64,000 nt of DNA, taken from NCBI GenBank assembly GCA_028679075.1, contig JAJRCF010000018.1:1-64000 (forward strand), given 5' to 3'. Below, piece by piece: positions 36,689 through 44,410 of this stretch (position 1 is the first letter of the stretch; the number at the start of each line of letters is the position of its first letter). The position numbers were made by a program, and so were the translations under genes. The stretch is from Methanoregula sp. Its GTDB lineage: Archaea > Halobacteriota > Methanomicrobia > Methanomicrobiales > Methanospirillaceae. The notes beneath the pieces are model-generated. The model saw nothing but the letters and a program-made list of their open reading frames with translations, made no database searches and was not told the origin of the DNA.

Positions 36689-38521
36689 TTATGCCGGCCC
36701 GGCAACACTGCGCTGATCGAAGAATTTCCGCAGCCATAGTTCTGCACATACGATCCTCCAGATCTCCGGTGAATACTCCGATTGTCCCTCGAGGAACGCG
36801 AGATAATTCTGGAGTACCGCATCCGCGTCCCAGTACGGCCGGGCCCGGAAGGCGTCCGATGAGAGCAGGTCCAGCACGGACGGGCGCAGCTCCTCCCGCA
36901 TCCAGATTTCTTCGGGGGTTACAAACCCCATCTTGTCCCCGCGGCAGCGGATGGACTCGGGCACGATCCCCCTGATCGCGTTCCGGAGCGCGATCTTGGT
37001 GACACCGCCCCGGATTTTCTGGCTGAGAGGGAGGGAAGCACCATATTCAACGAACCGGTAATCGAGGAACGGGACTCTTGACTCGATCGAGAACGCCATC
37101 GCATTCCGGTCCTCGTAATGGAGGAGCGAGGGCAGGTTTGTGGACACCAGTTCGCGGTACAATACGCTGTCCAGGGTCCCGTTGTACCGGAGAATCTCTT
37201 CCCCGGAACACTTCAGGAGGTTCCTGCGCTTTTTTCGTTCGCGTAGCTGCCGGGCTGCGGAACGGAAGAACCCCCCGTGATGCACCAGGCTGCCGGTCAT
37301 TTCCCGGAGGGCGGTCCACAAGCGGAACGAACGGAGGAGCGTGCTGATGTAACTGCCCTGGTACGCGAGATACCCGGCAAGGAGTTCGTCTGCCCCCTGC
37401 CCGTCCAGCACCACCTTCACGTGCTCCTGCGCAAGGCGCATGACACAGAACTGGGCATAGATCGAGAGCGACCCGAACGGCTCGTCCTGTATCCAGACCA
37501 GCCGGTCAATGTCCTCCCAGAGTTTTTCCGGCGTGGGCTCGACCCGGTGGGCGTCGACCCCGGTTGCGGCAACGATCTCATCGATATACCGGCTCTCATC
37601 GAACCGCTTGTCGGTAAAGACCGCCGAGAAGGTCTTCTGCCGGGCCCCGACACTCGCGGGGGCCTCGTCCCGGATAAGGTCGTTGATGAGCACCGTGAGC
37701 GTTGACGAATCGATGCCCCCCGAGAGGCAGGTCCCCACCGCGACATCGCTCCGGAGGTGGATACGGGTTGCATCGCGGAGGACCGCGAGGAGCCGGGATG
37801 CAGCCTCATCGTCCCCGGTACCAGAACGGACCGCAGGACTGACCGTCACATCCCAGTACCGGAACGGCGGCTGTGGGCCGGCAGCGGTCACGACCATCGC
37901 ATGGGCGGGTTCAAGCTGGAAGATCCCGTCAAACATCGTCCGGCCGGAATGGTCGAGCACGCCCCATGCGAGGAACGTCCCGAGCGTCCTGTCGTCCGGG
38001 CACGTCCCCACATCCGGGTGGGCGAGCAGGGCCTTGATCTCTGAGGCGAACAGGAACGAGCTTCCTGCCTGCGTGTAATAGAACGGTTTGATACCCAGGC
38101 GGTCCCGTGCACAGAAGAGCCGCTGCCGCCGGTCGTCCCAGAGGGCGAAGGACCACATGCCGTTGAACCGGCTCAGGCACCCGGTATCCCACTCCTCGTA
38201 CGCGTGGAGGATCACCTCGGTATCGGAACGGGAGTGGAACTGGTGCCCTGCCCTGATCAGTTCCTCACGGAGCTCGACATAATTGTAGATCTCGCCGTTG
38301 AAGACCAGCCAGAGCGTGCCGTCCTCGCTCGTCATCGGCTGGAGGCCTTCATCGGTCAGGTCGATGATGGCAAGCCGGCGGTGGACGAGGCCGGTGCTCC
38401 CGCAGGTCCGGGTGCCCTCGCCATCGGGCCCGCGGTGGGTGAGCCGCCCGGACATCGCGGCAAGGAGATCCGGATCCGGTGCCCTGCCGTCAAGACAGTA
38501 CTGCCCTGCGATCCCGCACAT
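36689..38521 (-). CDS. asnB: Glutamine-hydrolysing asparagine synthetase
   Basis: A 610-aa AsnB. The class II glutaminase domain starts with the nucleophile Cys2 (MCGIAGQYC) and shows LTHRGPDGEGT, RLAIIDLTDEGLQPM and VFNGEIYNYVELREEL. The synthase domain has the PP-loop SGGIDSSTLTVL (about 265-275), followed by FDESRYIDEIVAATGVDAH, VVLDGQGADELLAGYLAYQ and AFSIESRVPFLDYRFVEYGASLP. It may make free asparagine or amidate a sugar or cell-envelope compound, since it lies next to manC. A hairpin array lies just upstream. Confidence 0.95.
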   Translation of the reverse strand: MCGIAGQYCLDGRAPDPDLLAAMSGRLTHRGPDGEGTRTCGSTGLVHRRLAIIDLTDEGLQPMTSEDGTLWLVFNGEIYNYVELREELIRAGHQFHSRSDTEVILHAYEEWDTGCLSRFNGMWSFALWDDRRQRLFCARDRLGIKPFYYTQAGSSFLFASEIKALLAHPDVGTCPDDRTLGTFLAWGVLDHSGRTMFDGIFQLEPAHAMVVTAAGPQPPFRYWDVTVSPAVRSGTGDDEAASRLLAVLRDATRIHLRSDVAVGTCLSGGIDSSTLTVLINDLIRDEAPASVGARQKTFSAVFTDKRFDESRYIDEIVAATGVDAHRVEPTPEKLWEDIDRLVWIQDEPFGSLSIYAQFCVMRLAQEHVKVVLDGQGADELLAGYLAYQGSYISTLLRSFRLWTALREMTGSLVHHGGFFRSAARQLRERKKRRNLLKCSGEEILRYNGTLDSVLYRELVSTNLPSLLHYEDRNAMAFSIESRVPFLDYRFVEYGASLPLSQKIRGGVTKIALRNAIRGIVPESIRCRGDKMGFVTPEEIWMREELRPSVLDLLSSDAFRARPYWDADAVLQNYLAFLEGQSEYSPEIWRIVCAELWLRKFFDQRSVAGPA

Positions 38522-38558
38522 TATGGTAAAGGTGGGTACCGGGGGTTAATAGTCCTGA

Positions 38559-38882
38559 GGGTCATAAGACCCGAAGGAGGAGAAGAACGCATCAGCGTTC
38601 TTCGACTGAATCCTGAGGGTCATCAGGGTCGAAGGCCGTTTTCAACGGCCTTCTCCATGTCGAGGTCTGCGACCTCTCCAATCCCAAAGGAGGAGAATCG
38701 AACAAGTCATCAGAATGCCAAGTGGTCTTCAGACCCGAGGCAGGAGAAGAACTCAATGGGTTCTTCGACTTGTGAGATGAGAAGAACGCCAGTTCTTCGA
38801 ACGAACGCATCAGCCTTCTTCGAGTCAGTGCATTCGAAGAATGCTGATGCATTCTTCTCGTCCTCCTGGCTCTACAAGCCAG
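38559..38882. repeat. Array of nine consecutive DNA/RNA hairpins
   Basis: Fills the 439-bp divergent gap between asnB and the GNAT gene. Hairpins (arm, loop, arm): GGGTC/GACCC 38559-38572; GAAGAACGC/GCGTTCTTC 38582-38603; GAAGGCCGTT/AACGGCCTTC 38631-38653; GAGGTC/GACCTC 38662-38676; GGTC/GACC 38724-38735; GAAGAAC/GTTCTTC 38746-38766; GAAGAAC/GTTCTTC 38781-38798; GAAGAATGC/GCATTCTTC 38836-38857; CTGGCT/AGCCAG 38866-38882. Stems differ but stay paired, and loops are short. A purine leader such as GGAGGAGAA precedes several. No gene is present. Confidence 0.8.
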
Positions 38883-38960
38883 TCGGAGCGGTAAAAACCG
38901 CATGCTGAAATATTATTGCGTGTAAGGTCTGTCAGGTATGAAGATCACCGGGAGATTACG

Positions 38961-39386
38961 ATGACGACCGAGACCCGCGAACTGAAGCCGGAGGAATTCG
39001 GTCTTGCCGAAAAGCTCTGGGTAGAGTACCGGGGCCAGAAAGCGGATAAGGAACATGAACGGATATTCGGCGTCTTCGATGATGGCACCCTTGCGGCAAC
39101 GGCCCGGTGTACCCGTCACCCGGACGGCCTGGAGATGGACTGCGTCTTTGCGTCTGAAAAGTACCGGGGGAAAGGGTATGCGAAGATGGCGGTAGGTCTG
39201 CTCCTGCAGGTATGCGGATGGGAGCAGATCTTCATTCACTCAACGCTGGTCCTGATCCCGTTTTACAAGAGAATGGGGTTCGTGCCGATTCCCGAGGATA
39301 AACTTCCCCAGACCATCCGGGAACGGTTCCTCTTCTGTTTCGGGGAGATGCAGGGGTGTAATGTCTGCCCGATGACAAGGGTTTGA
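38961..39386 (+). CDS. GNAT-family N-acetyltransferase
   Basis: A 141-aa GNAT protein. ERIFGVFDDGTLAATARCTRHPDGLEMDCVFASEKYRGKGYAKMAVGLLLQVCG contains strand 4 and the acetyl-CoA loop RGKGYA, and IPFYKRMGFVPIPEDKLP is the C-terminal motif. ERFLFCFGEMQGCNVCPMTRV adds a Cys pair near the end, seen in some methanogen GNATs. The start at 38961 has CGGGAG upstream. The frame extends to 38916 without similarity. It is divergent from asnB across the hairpin array. Confidence 0.85.
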   Translation: MTTETRELKPEEFGLAEKLWVEYRGQKADKEHERIFGVFDDGTLAATARCTRHPDGLEMDCVFASEKYRGKGYAKMAVGLLLQVCGWEQIFIHSTLVLIPFYKRMGFVPIPEDKLPQTIRERFLFCFGEMQGCNVCPMTRV

Positions 39387-39449
39387 TCAGCTTGCGCCGA
39401 GGTTAAGACAGAATTTAATTCACCAGGACCAGACAACACCCGCACTGAG

Positions 39450-39497
39450 GAAAGAAGGGATCGAAGATGGATGTAAACGATCCCCTCTTTCGTTTTT
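39450..39497 (+). terminator. Hairpin followed by T-run, probable terminator of the GNAT gene
   Basis: The left arm GAAAGAAGGGATCG (39450-39463) pairs with CGATCCCCTCTTTC (39478-39491) with a single mismatch and a 14-base loop. GTTTTTC follows on the plus strand. It lies 64 bp after the GNAT stop. Archaeal termination depends mainly on the T-run, so a small structured RNA is the alternative. Confidence 0.5.
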
Positions 39498-39538
39498 CGG
39501 GACAGCACATGACTATCCACACAGGATCCTATGATGAG

Positions 39539-39571
39539 GGGTTATAAGCGATTTCTCGTTCAAAGCTCTAC
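39539..39571 (-). promoter_or_regulatory. 33-bp block shared with the promoter of the 42283 gene (copy 1)
   Basis: CGATTTCTCGTTCAAAGCTC and flanks (39549-39571, extended 39539-39571) match 42330-42352 with one mismatch in the 23-bp core. On the minus strand it reads AACGAGAAATCGCTTATAAC, an A-rich BRE-like segment and TATA box directed leftward. No gene starts downstream on that strand here, so it may drive an unannotated RNA or be a remnant. Confidence 0.4.
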
Positions 39572-39789
39572 ACGTTCATAAAAACGGGCGGCAGCACCAT
39601 TCATACAAACCGTTGTCATCGGATAATTCCGGCCCTGCTCCCGCCAGCATCTTTTTTTGAAGTCCCACAGCGGCATATGCCGGCCTGAAAAACGGACCCG
39701 GCTGAAAGAGGCGCTACCGGCATGCCGGTTTGCAAACGATCTGCGAACAAATCATAATCCTTTTTTTATCGTCCGGGATATATTCAGCG

Positions 39790-40575
39790 ATGAAAGGAAA
39801 GGTCCTGTTCGCTGTTGTTGTGATCATCGCGTTGCTGTACCTCTTCCACGCACTGCTCCCGGCCAACACCGGGATGAATGGGATTATTGTTGAACCGGTA
39901 CCTCCCGGCACGGATCTTGCCTCCCTTGGGGAACCCTTGGAAATGGAAAAAGTCGAGTTCTGGGACCTGCCTCCCAAGATTATGCTGATGTCCATTATTC
40001 CGGTCATCCCGTTCATCGCATTTCCCGCGGAGTTGATTTTCGCCGCCAGTATCTGCCTGTTTTTTGGTTTCCGGATCATTGCGCGGCATAACATCTTTGA
40101 CAGTGCGGTCCGGAACCAGATCTATACCTGTATCCGGAACAACCCCGGGATCTCCTTCATGGCAATTGCCCGGGACACCGAGATAAAACCGGGGACCCTC
40201 CGTTATCACCTTGGCCTTATGAGGGTGACCGGCAAGATCACCCTGCTTGAGAGCTACGGTCACATACGGTACTTTGAAAACTCCGGGAAATATCCGGAAG
40301 TTGAACAGAAGATCCTGAAGTACCTCAAGAAACCTACCGAGCGGACAATCTTCGGCCTCATCCTCAGAAACCCGGAGGTGTCCCGGAAGGACCTCGAAGA
40401 GCAGCTGGGGATCTCCGGGTCTTCTGTCACCTGGCACATGAACCGGCTCGCTGAGGACGGGCTTATCACGGTCGACAAGATCGGGAAGAGTTCACGGTAC
40501 GTGATCGAACCGGAAGCACTGCAGTACGTGAGAAAGTATATGCCGGCTTCAACGGAGGATTACTCCTCGCAATAA
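39790..40575 (+). CDS. Membrane-anchored winged-helix transcriptional regulator
   Basis: A 261-aa protein starting MKGKVLFAVVVIIALLYLFHALLP (helix 1). A second hydrophobic hairpin is at about 58-95 (IMLMSIIPVIPFIAFPAELIFAASICLFFGFRIIA). Two winged-helix modules follow: IYTCIRNNPGISFMAIARDTEIKPGTLRYHLGLMRVTGKITLLESYG and ILKYLKKPTERTIFGLILRNPEVSRKDLEEQLGISGSSVTWHMNRLAEDGLITVDKIGKSSRYVI. Methanogens have many such membrane-tethered ArsR-like regulators, and the signal is unknown. An in-frame ATG at 39730 would extend it by 20 residues. Confidence 0.85.
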   Translation: MKGKVLFAVVVIIALLYLFHALLPANTGMNGIIVEPVPPGTDLASLGEPLEMEKVEFWDLPPKIMLMSIIPVIPFIAFPAELIFAASICLFFGFRIIARHNIFDSAVRNQIYTCIRNNPGISFMAIARDTEIKPGTLRYHLGLMRVTGKITLLESYGHIRYFENSGKYPEVEQKILKYLKKPTERTIFGLILRNPEVSRKDLEEQLGISGSSVTWHMNRLAEDGLITVDKIGKSSRYVIEPEALQYVRKYMPASTEDYSSQ

Positions 40576-40643
40576 GGCAGGGGTGTCAGCAGGATCAGGA
40601 TTTCCTCCGATCGGTTTCTGCCATTGCCCCACTCTTAAAAAAT

Positions 40644-40883
40644 TTACGGCAGGATGCCGGATGAGAAAAGCAGACCGGCGATAATCCCCGCCACTACCAG
40701 CATCAGGAAGATCCGGGCCCAGAACCTCAGGCCATAGATCCCTGTCGGGTCAGGGTCCCGGGGATGTACCAGCGTATCGATATAATCCCTGACATACGGG
40801 CGGCCGCATTCCGGGCAGATCGCATGGAACATGGTATCCCTGTACCCGCAGTGCGGACAGATCAAGGGAGGTTTCAGGCACAT
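40644..40883 (-). CDS. Small zinc-ribbon membrane protein
   Basis: A 79-aa protein with a two-knuckle zinc ribbon (CPHCGY at about 9-14 and CPECGR at about 23-28). A hydrophilic linker and a C-terminal membrane helix (FWARIFLMLVVAGIIAGLLFSSGIL) follow. It is 26 bp downstream of the secreted-protein gene and may be co-transcribed with it. No specific family is recognised. Confidence 0.65.
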   Translation of the reverse strand: MCLKPPLICPHCGYRDTMFHAICPECGRPYVRDYIDTLVHPRDPDPTGIYGLRFWARIFLMLVVAGIIAGLLFSSGILP

Positions 40884-40909
40884 GGTATCTCAGGGTTTCT
40901 CCCGCGTTG

Positions 40910-42283
40910 TCATGTCGAGTTGCCGGTACCACCCTGTACTGCGGCGCCTGAAGCAGCATTGGGTGACGGGAAAAGATTCAGGGAAGGAATACCTGCATTC
41001 GCTTTCCCGAGGGTGATCTTGTATTCAAAGCTCTGGGCATTCTTCGGCATGACAGAGAGCTGCCATGCGCCGGGCCTGCCCTCGGCCGTATAGGTAACAA
41101 TATACTGGGTGTTCACTTCCTGGTAGGTCCCTGCCTGTGAGGATGAAGCAAGGATGGGATCACCGCCAAGGCTGACGGTACCTTTGATGACTTTCTGGAC
41201 CGGACTAATCGGGACGTTCCCCTCAGGCCCGGTGAGTGTGGTATCAAACGAGGGTTCCCGGACCGTGGCCGCGGTGAGAGGGTTAGGGTATCCCGAGTAC
41301 CCTGAAGTGAGTTCAATCGAGATGGGTTCTGCAGCATCAAGGGTGAATTTCCTGACATAGGATTCCGGGGGCTGCTTCCAGATATTGAAGTTCATCGATA
41401 CCCGGCCCTCTCCCTGCTGGAGCGACGGGTCATCGATACCGAGATCGATATAGCCGTTATAGTAGCCGGTCGCAGCTGCCGGCACGTTCATTACAACCTC
41501 CAGGGTCCCGGTTGCACCCGGCGGGATGGATGACGGGGCATTCAACTTGAAGGCACTCTCGGTCAGCCCCGGCTCTACCGGGCCGTACGGCCCGTATGCC
41601 ATGAAGCTGTCGCTGCTGATTTCCGGGTCCAGCCGGACCGCAGTGGTCCCGGTGTTTTTTATCTCTATGGGATACCTGTACTCCTTTCCCGCCTCGACCT
41701 GGTCAGATATATACATCGGTGAAACCTGGACCGCAGGGAGGGAAACAATATTCACGCCAACATTCATCTGGTGGATATAGTTCGGGAACGGGGTGGGATA
41801 CACCGAGGGATACTGCTCATCGGTGAATGCGATCATGGTGCTGGAGGAGCCCCGGGATGCATCCGCGGGCGCTGCCACCTTCACGGTGAACTTTGTGCTC
41901 TCGCCTGCCGGGACCTCCGCGCTATCCGGTGTGATGGTTATCCAGGAACTGTCAAGGGCATACTGCACTTTGTAGGGCTCTGTCTTTACTGTGGGCCGGA
42001 TGCTCACGGATTTACTGTCCCGGTTCCTGACCGTGACCGTCATGTCTTTTGACTCGCCCGGCTTGAGGGCGAACTGCATGTACGTGGGATTGATCTCAAG
42101 TTTCGTGAAGTTGCCTGCCGTGTCAGAGCCGGCAGCCGGTGTGGGTGCCGGCAAGGGAATCGCCGTGACCACCTGCATGGCCTGGCTGCTGTATGCTGTT
42201 TGCTCTTCTGCTGCGCCGGCTGCTGCGATGAGGAAGACGAGCATCACGGCAGTAATAAGGAGTGTTGTGACAGTTCTGGTCAT
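40910..42283 (-). CDS. Secreted beta-sandwich surface protein
   Basis: A 457-aa protein with an N-terminal signal peptide (RTVTTLLITAVMLVFLIAAAGAAEE, residues about 3-27, cleavage after AGA/AAG). Three or more immunoglobulin-like NEW3/COG1470-type modules follow, for example MQFALKPGESKDMTVTVRNRDSKSVSIRPTV and ITPDSAEVPAGESTKFTVKVAAPADASRG, then KEYRYPIEIKNTGTTAVRLDPEIS. There is no C-terminal anchor helix, so it is exported or attached non-covalently. Its promoter region carries the 33-bp block at 42320-42352. Confidence 0.8.
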   Translation of the reverse strand: MTRTVTTLLITAVMLVFLIAAAGAAEEQTAYSSQAMQVVTAIPLPAPTPAAGSDTAGNFTKLEINPTYMQFALKPGESKDMTVTVRNRDSKSVSIRPTVKTEPYKVQYALDSSWITITPDSAEVPAGESTKFTVKVAAPADASRGSSSTMIAFTDEQYPSVYPTPFPNYIHQMNVGVNIVSLPAVQVSPMYISDQVEAGKEYRYPIEIKNTGTTAVRLDPEISSDSFMAYGPYGPVEPGLTESAFKLNAPSSIPPGATGTLEVVMNVPAAATGYYNGYIDLGIDDPSLQQGEGRVSMNFNIWKQPPESYVRKFTLDAAEPISIELTSGYSGYPNPLTAATVREPSFDTTLTGPEGNVPISPVQKVIKGTVSLGGDPILASSSQAGTYQEVNTQYIVTYTAEGRPGAWQLSVMPKNAQSFEYKITLGKANAGIPSLNLFPSPNAASGAAVQGGTGNST

Positions 42284-42319
42284 GGAATCTCTCTCGTATG
42301 TGATTATCGATCAGGGCCG

Positions 42320-42352
42320 GGGTAATAAACGATTTCTCGTTGAAAGCTCTAC
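42320..42352 (-). promoter_or_regulatory. 33-bp promoter block shared with 39539-39571 (copy 2)
   Basis: Minus strand reads AACGAGAAATCGTTTATTAC, a BRE-like A-rich stretch and TATA box about 40 bp upstream of the secreted-protein ATG at 42283. The 23-bp core matches copy 1 with one mismatch (position 42342), and the flanks keep GGTnATAAnCG. Confidence 0.5.
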
Positions 42353-42443
42353 CGATGGCTGGTTGGCATGCGGCATTTCCTGCCGAAGAAAAGAGTCTTT
42401 AAAAAAAATGGGCAGGGGAGAATCCCCCACCCCGTGTGTTTTT

Positions 42444-42578
42444 TTACTTACGGTCGTTGTCTCCCGAACCGATATGGTCGAGCACCCGGTCCCAGATGAC
42501 GAGGAGTCCCGGGATGATCACGTAGGCGAGCAGTCCTGCGCCAAGGAACGCACCGGTGATGATGAGTTCATTGTCCAT
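42444..42578 (-). CDS. 44-aa single-pass membrane protein
   Basis: The protein begins MDNELIITGAFLGAGLLAYV, continues with a hydrophobic helix and ends in a charged tail (IGSGDNDRK). It starts 5 bp after the stop of the 42584 gene and is probably translated with it. The strict pairing with the unknown soluble protein suggests a joint function. It resembles neither a known transporter subunit nor a classical holin closely enough to name. Confidence 0.6.
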   Translation of the reverse strand: MDNELIITGAFLGAGLLAYVIIPGLLVIWDRVLDHIGSGDNDRK

Positions 42579-42583
42579 GCCGC

Positions 42584-43087
42584 TCACCCGAGTGCTGCTA
42601 CGGTATCCGCCCAGGTCTCGACCCTGCTCCGGATCGCCTCGTCCGAGAACGAGGTGAGGGTCACCTGGTCCCGGCTGAAGTTGACGAAGTAGATCTCGCC
42701 GTTTGCGTCGTGGCATTTCAGGGATGCGGCGTACTTCTCGTTCTCAAGGTCCCGGACCGGTGTCCCGCCATATGCAGTGGCAATGGCCGTGTCGGCAACG
42801 ATCAGGTTTGCGACGCTTGTGAAGGACGCGATGCTCGGTGCCCGGGCCGTGATCACGGCGACGGTCTTTGCATCTTCATCCTGGTAGACGACACGTGCGG
42901 TGTATCCCTGCTTGCTGCGTTCTACCGGGTTGTGGTTCACTCCCTGTGCGTTGTATGAGACGCACTGGAAGGGGTTGTTCGTGATGACGCCCTGGACAAT
43001 GTTGTCGAAGGCAGTCACATCTGCGAGCGGGGCCGCGAGCTTGCGGACCGCGCTCTTCGTGGTGTTGCTTGTGGTAAAGTCTGCCAT
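42584..43087 (-). CDS. Unknown conserved-looking protein paired with a small membrane protein
   Basis: A 167-aa protein starting MADFTTSNTTKSAVRKLAAP. GGAGG lies eight bases upstream, one of the strongest ribosome-binding sites in the window. It is rich in Ala, Thr and Val, has a single region of low hydrophobicity, and alternates short helices and strands (TARVVYQDEDAKTVAVITARAPSIASFTSVANLIVADTAIATAYGG; GEIYFVNFSRDQVTLTSFSDEAIRSRVETWADTV). There is no signal peptide or known motif. A structural or assembly protein of cellular or viral origin is possible. Confidence 0.6.
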   Translation of the reverse strand: MADFTTSNTTKSAVRKLAAPLADVTAFDNIVQGVITNNPFQCVSYNAQGVNHNPVERSKQGYTARVVYQDEDAKTVAVITARAPSIASFTSVANLIVADTAIATAYGGTPVRDLENEKYAASLKCHDANGEIYFVNFSRDQVTLTSFSDEAIRSRVETWADTVAALG

Positions 43088-43587
43088 TTGTGTTTCCTCC
43101 ATTCTGTTGTTTTTTCCTGGGTGTCCTCGGGCGCCCTTGGACATACAGCATTGGCTGAGAGGATATAACGGGTAATTGTGGGGGTATCAATCCGAAGCGA
43201 TAACGAGTCTGGAATTAAAATTCAGGCAATCCGGCGCGGATTGGCATTGATCGGGGCTGGAAATAAAACAAAATCACTTGGAGAAATGATACGGGTCTGA
43301 CGCTCTCGGGGGCTTTCGCCCCCGCCGCGTGGGCACCCCCCGATTAGGATGTCACCACATTACCTGTTAACAAAAGTGCAGAGTTTTTCCTGACGAGCAA
43401 TTCCGAAGAATTGTAAGCGCCCCCGAATCGAAGAACGCGAATCGTTCCTCTCCTGCTTCAGGTCTTACGACCCTCAGCACCCCCACGGGGGTGTCGAATC
43501 TGAAAGGTTCTTCGATTCAAGACTGGCGCGAGGGGGGGCAATCCTATCAGATGAACAACTCTATCCCGTGTGAAAAAAAGGAGAGGA
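43088..43587. other. Gene-free stretch: promoter and hairpin array 2
   Basis: 500 bp without a gene. The left part holds the promoter of the 42584 gene (TATA-like CGTTATATCC on the minus strand near 43160-43170). The right part is the second hairpin array (43307-43518), listed separately. Confidence 0.6.
43307..43518. repeat. Hairpin array 2, related to the 38559 array in opposite orientation
   Basis: Inverted repeats: CGGGGGC/GCCCCCG 43307-43324; CAATTC/GAATTG 43398-43413; GAACG/CGTTC 43433-43447; GGTC/GACC 43461-43472; CACCCCC/GGGGGTG 43478-43493; GAATC/GATTC 43496-43518. The segment 43461-43477 is the reverse complement of 38555-38571 with one mismatch (CTGAGGGTCATAAGACC form). The next part, a purine run then the GAACG hairpin, also corresponds. 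The two arrays are therefore copies of one element family. Confidence 0.75.
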
Positions 43588-44112
43588 TTATTCCAGTGAT
43601 CGCGGGAAGTCGAGGTCGTACCTGAGACCTCCCGGGTATACTAAGTAATAACGCCAGCCGCAGGCCGGGGAGTAGACCCAGATCATGATCCGGTCCAGGA
43701 CCTTTCCTGCCATACCACGGAGGAAGTCTACCTTCCCGGTATAGAGTTCGCGAAGCTTCGCAGCACTCGATACCGGCAGGCGCGAGCGGAGGGCGAATAT
43801 GAGCAGCGACCCGGTCTTTTTCAATCCTATCAGATTGATCGGGATCGAGGGCTCGCTCAGCCGTACTGGCAGGTATCCGTACGTACTGAGCAGATCCATT
43901 GCTTCGTACACGATCGGACTGCTCCGTGTCCGGCCCGGTAGTACATTCTCATCTGTCACATCAACGGGCGGATGGACAATGACCTCTTTCTGTATCTTTG
44001 CATGTGCTGTCTCTGAATGCCTGTGGCGCTGTACCGGCATCGTGCTTCCCGATCCGGTAGTCTCTCCTTTCCGGGAGATACTTCGGGGCCTCCCGGCGTT
44101 TTTCTTTGTCAC
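43588..44112 (-). CDS. Hypothetical protein, possible restriction-endonuclease-like fold
   Basis: A 174-aa protein from a GTG start at 44112 (GGGAAG upstream). The N-terminal 60 residues are basic and probably disordered (KKNAGRPRSISRKG...). The core, YEAMDLLSTYGYLPVRLSEPSIPINLIGLKKTGSLLIFALRSRLPVSSAAKLRELYTGKVDFLR followed by RIMIWVYSPACGWRYYLVYPGGL, has the order helix, PxNLIxxKxxxxLLIxxxR, helix, strand. This recalls PD-(D/E)XK resolvase-like nucleases, but the acidic catalytic residues look incomplete. Not assigned with confidence. Confidence 0.5.
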   Translation of the reverse strand: MTKKNAGRPRSISRKGETTGSGSTMPVQRHRHSETAHAKIQKEVIVHPPVDVTDENVLPGRTRSSPIVYEAMDLLSTYGYLPVRLSEPSIPINLIGLKKTGSLLIFALRSRLPVSSAAKLRELYTGKVDFLRGMAGKVLDRIMIWVYSPACGWRYYLVYPGGLRYDLDFPRSLE

Positions 44113-44410
44113 TCTTATTGTATCACTTCCCTGTTTTCATTCAATGATGTTCTCCTGCGATACGATGCATAATCCCACAATGCCTGGATTGGTACAACAA
44201 GTACACCTGTTACTGCTGCACTGAGGAATTTACTTCTGGTAATCCCCGTGAGCAGTTCTTATCGGGCAGTTGTGATTAGATCAGGTGAAATATATTTGTT
44301 TAAATATTAATTGGTCGATGCGAAATAATTGGGAGTATTTGGTATTAAAAATGAAGAAGATGGGGCAATCCCTCAAAAAAAATTAGAGAGATAGCACAGT
44401 GAACGGCTAG

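Larger units (their letters stand above)
39387..39789. other. Gene-free stretch with hairpin and shared promoter-like block
   Basis: No plausible gene in 403 bp. It holds a strong inverted repeat (39450-39491, listed separately), a 33-bp block repeated at 42320-42352, and the promoter region of the winged-helix gene at 39790. Confidence 0.6.

Noticed and set aside
38592-38903. Minus-strand 103-codon frame across the hairpin array as a gene
   Set aside because: It is only the translation of the palindromes, is low-complexity Ser/Arg-rich and has no ribosome-binding site or family resemblance.
39263-39520. 85-codon minus-strand frame after the 33-bp promoter-like block
   Set aside because: Mostly antisense to the GNAT gene, with no ribosome-binding site or protein-like composition, so the block remains without an assigned transcript.
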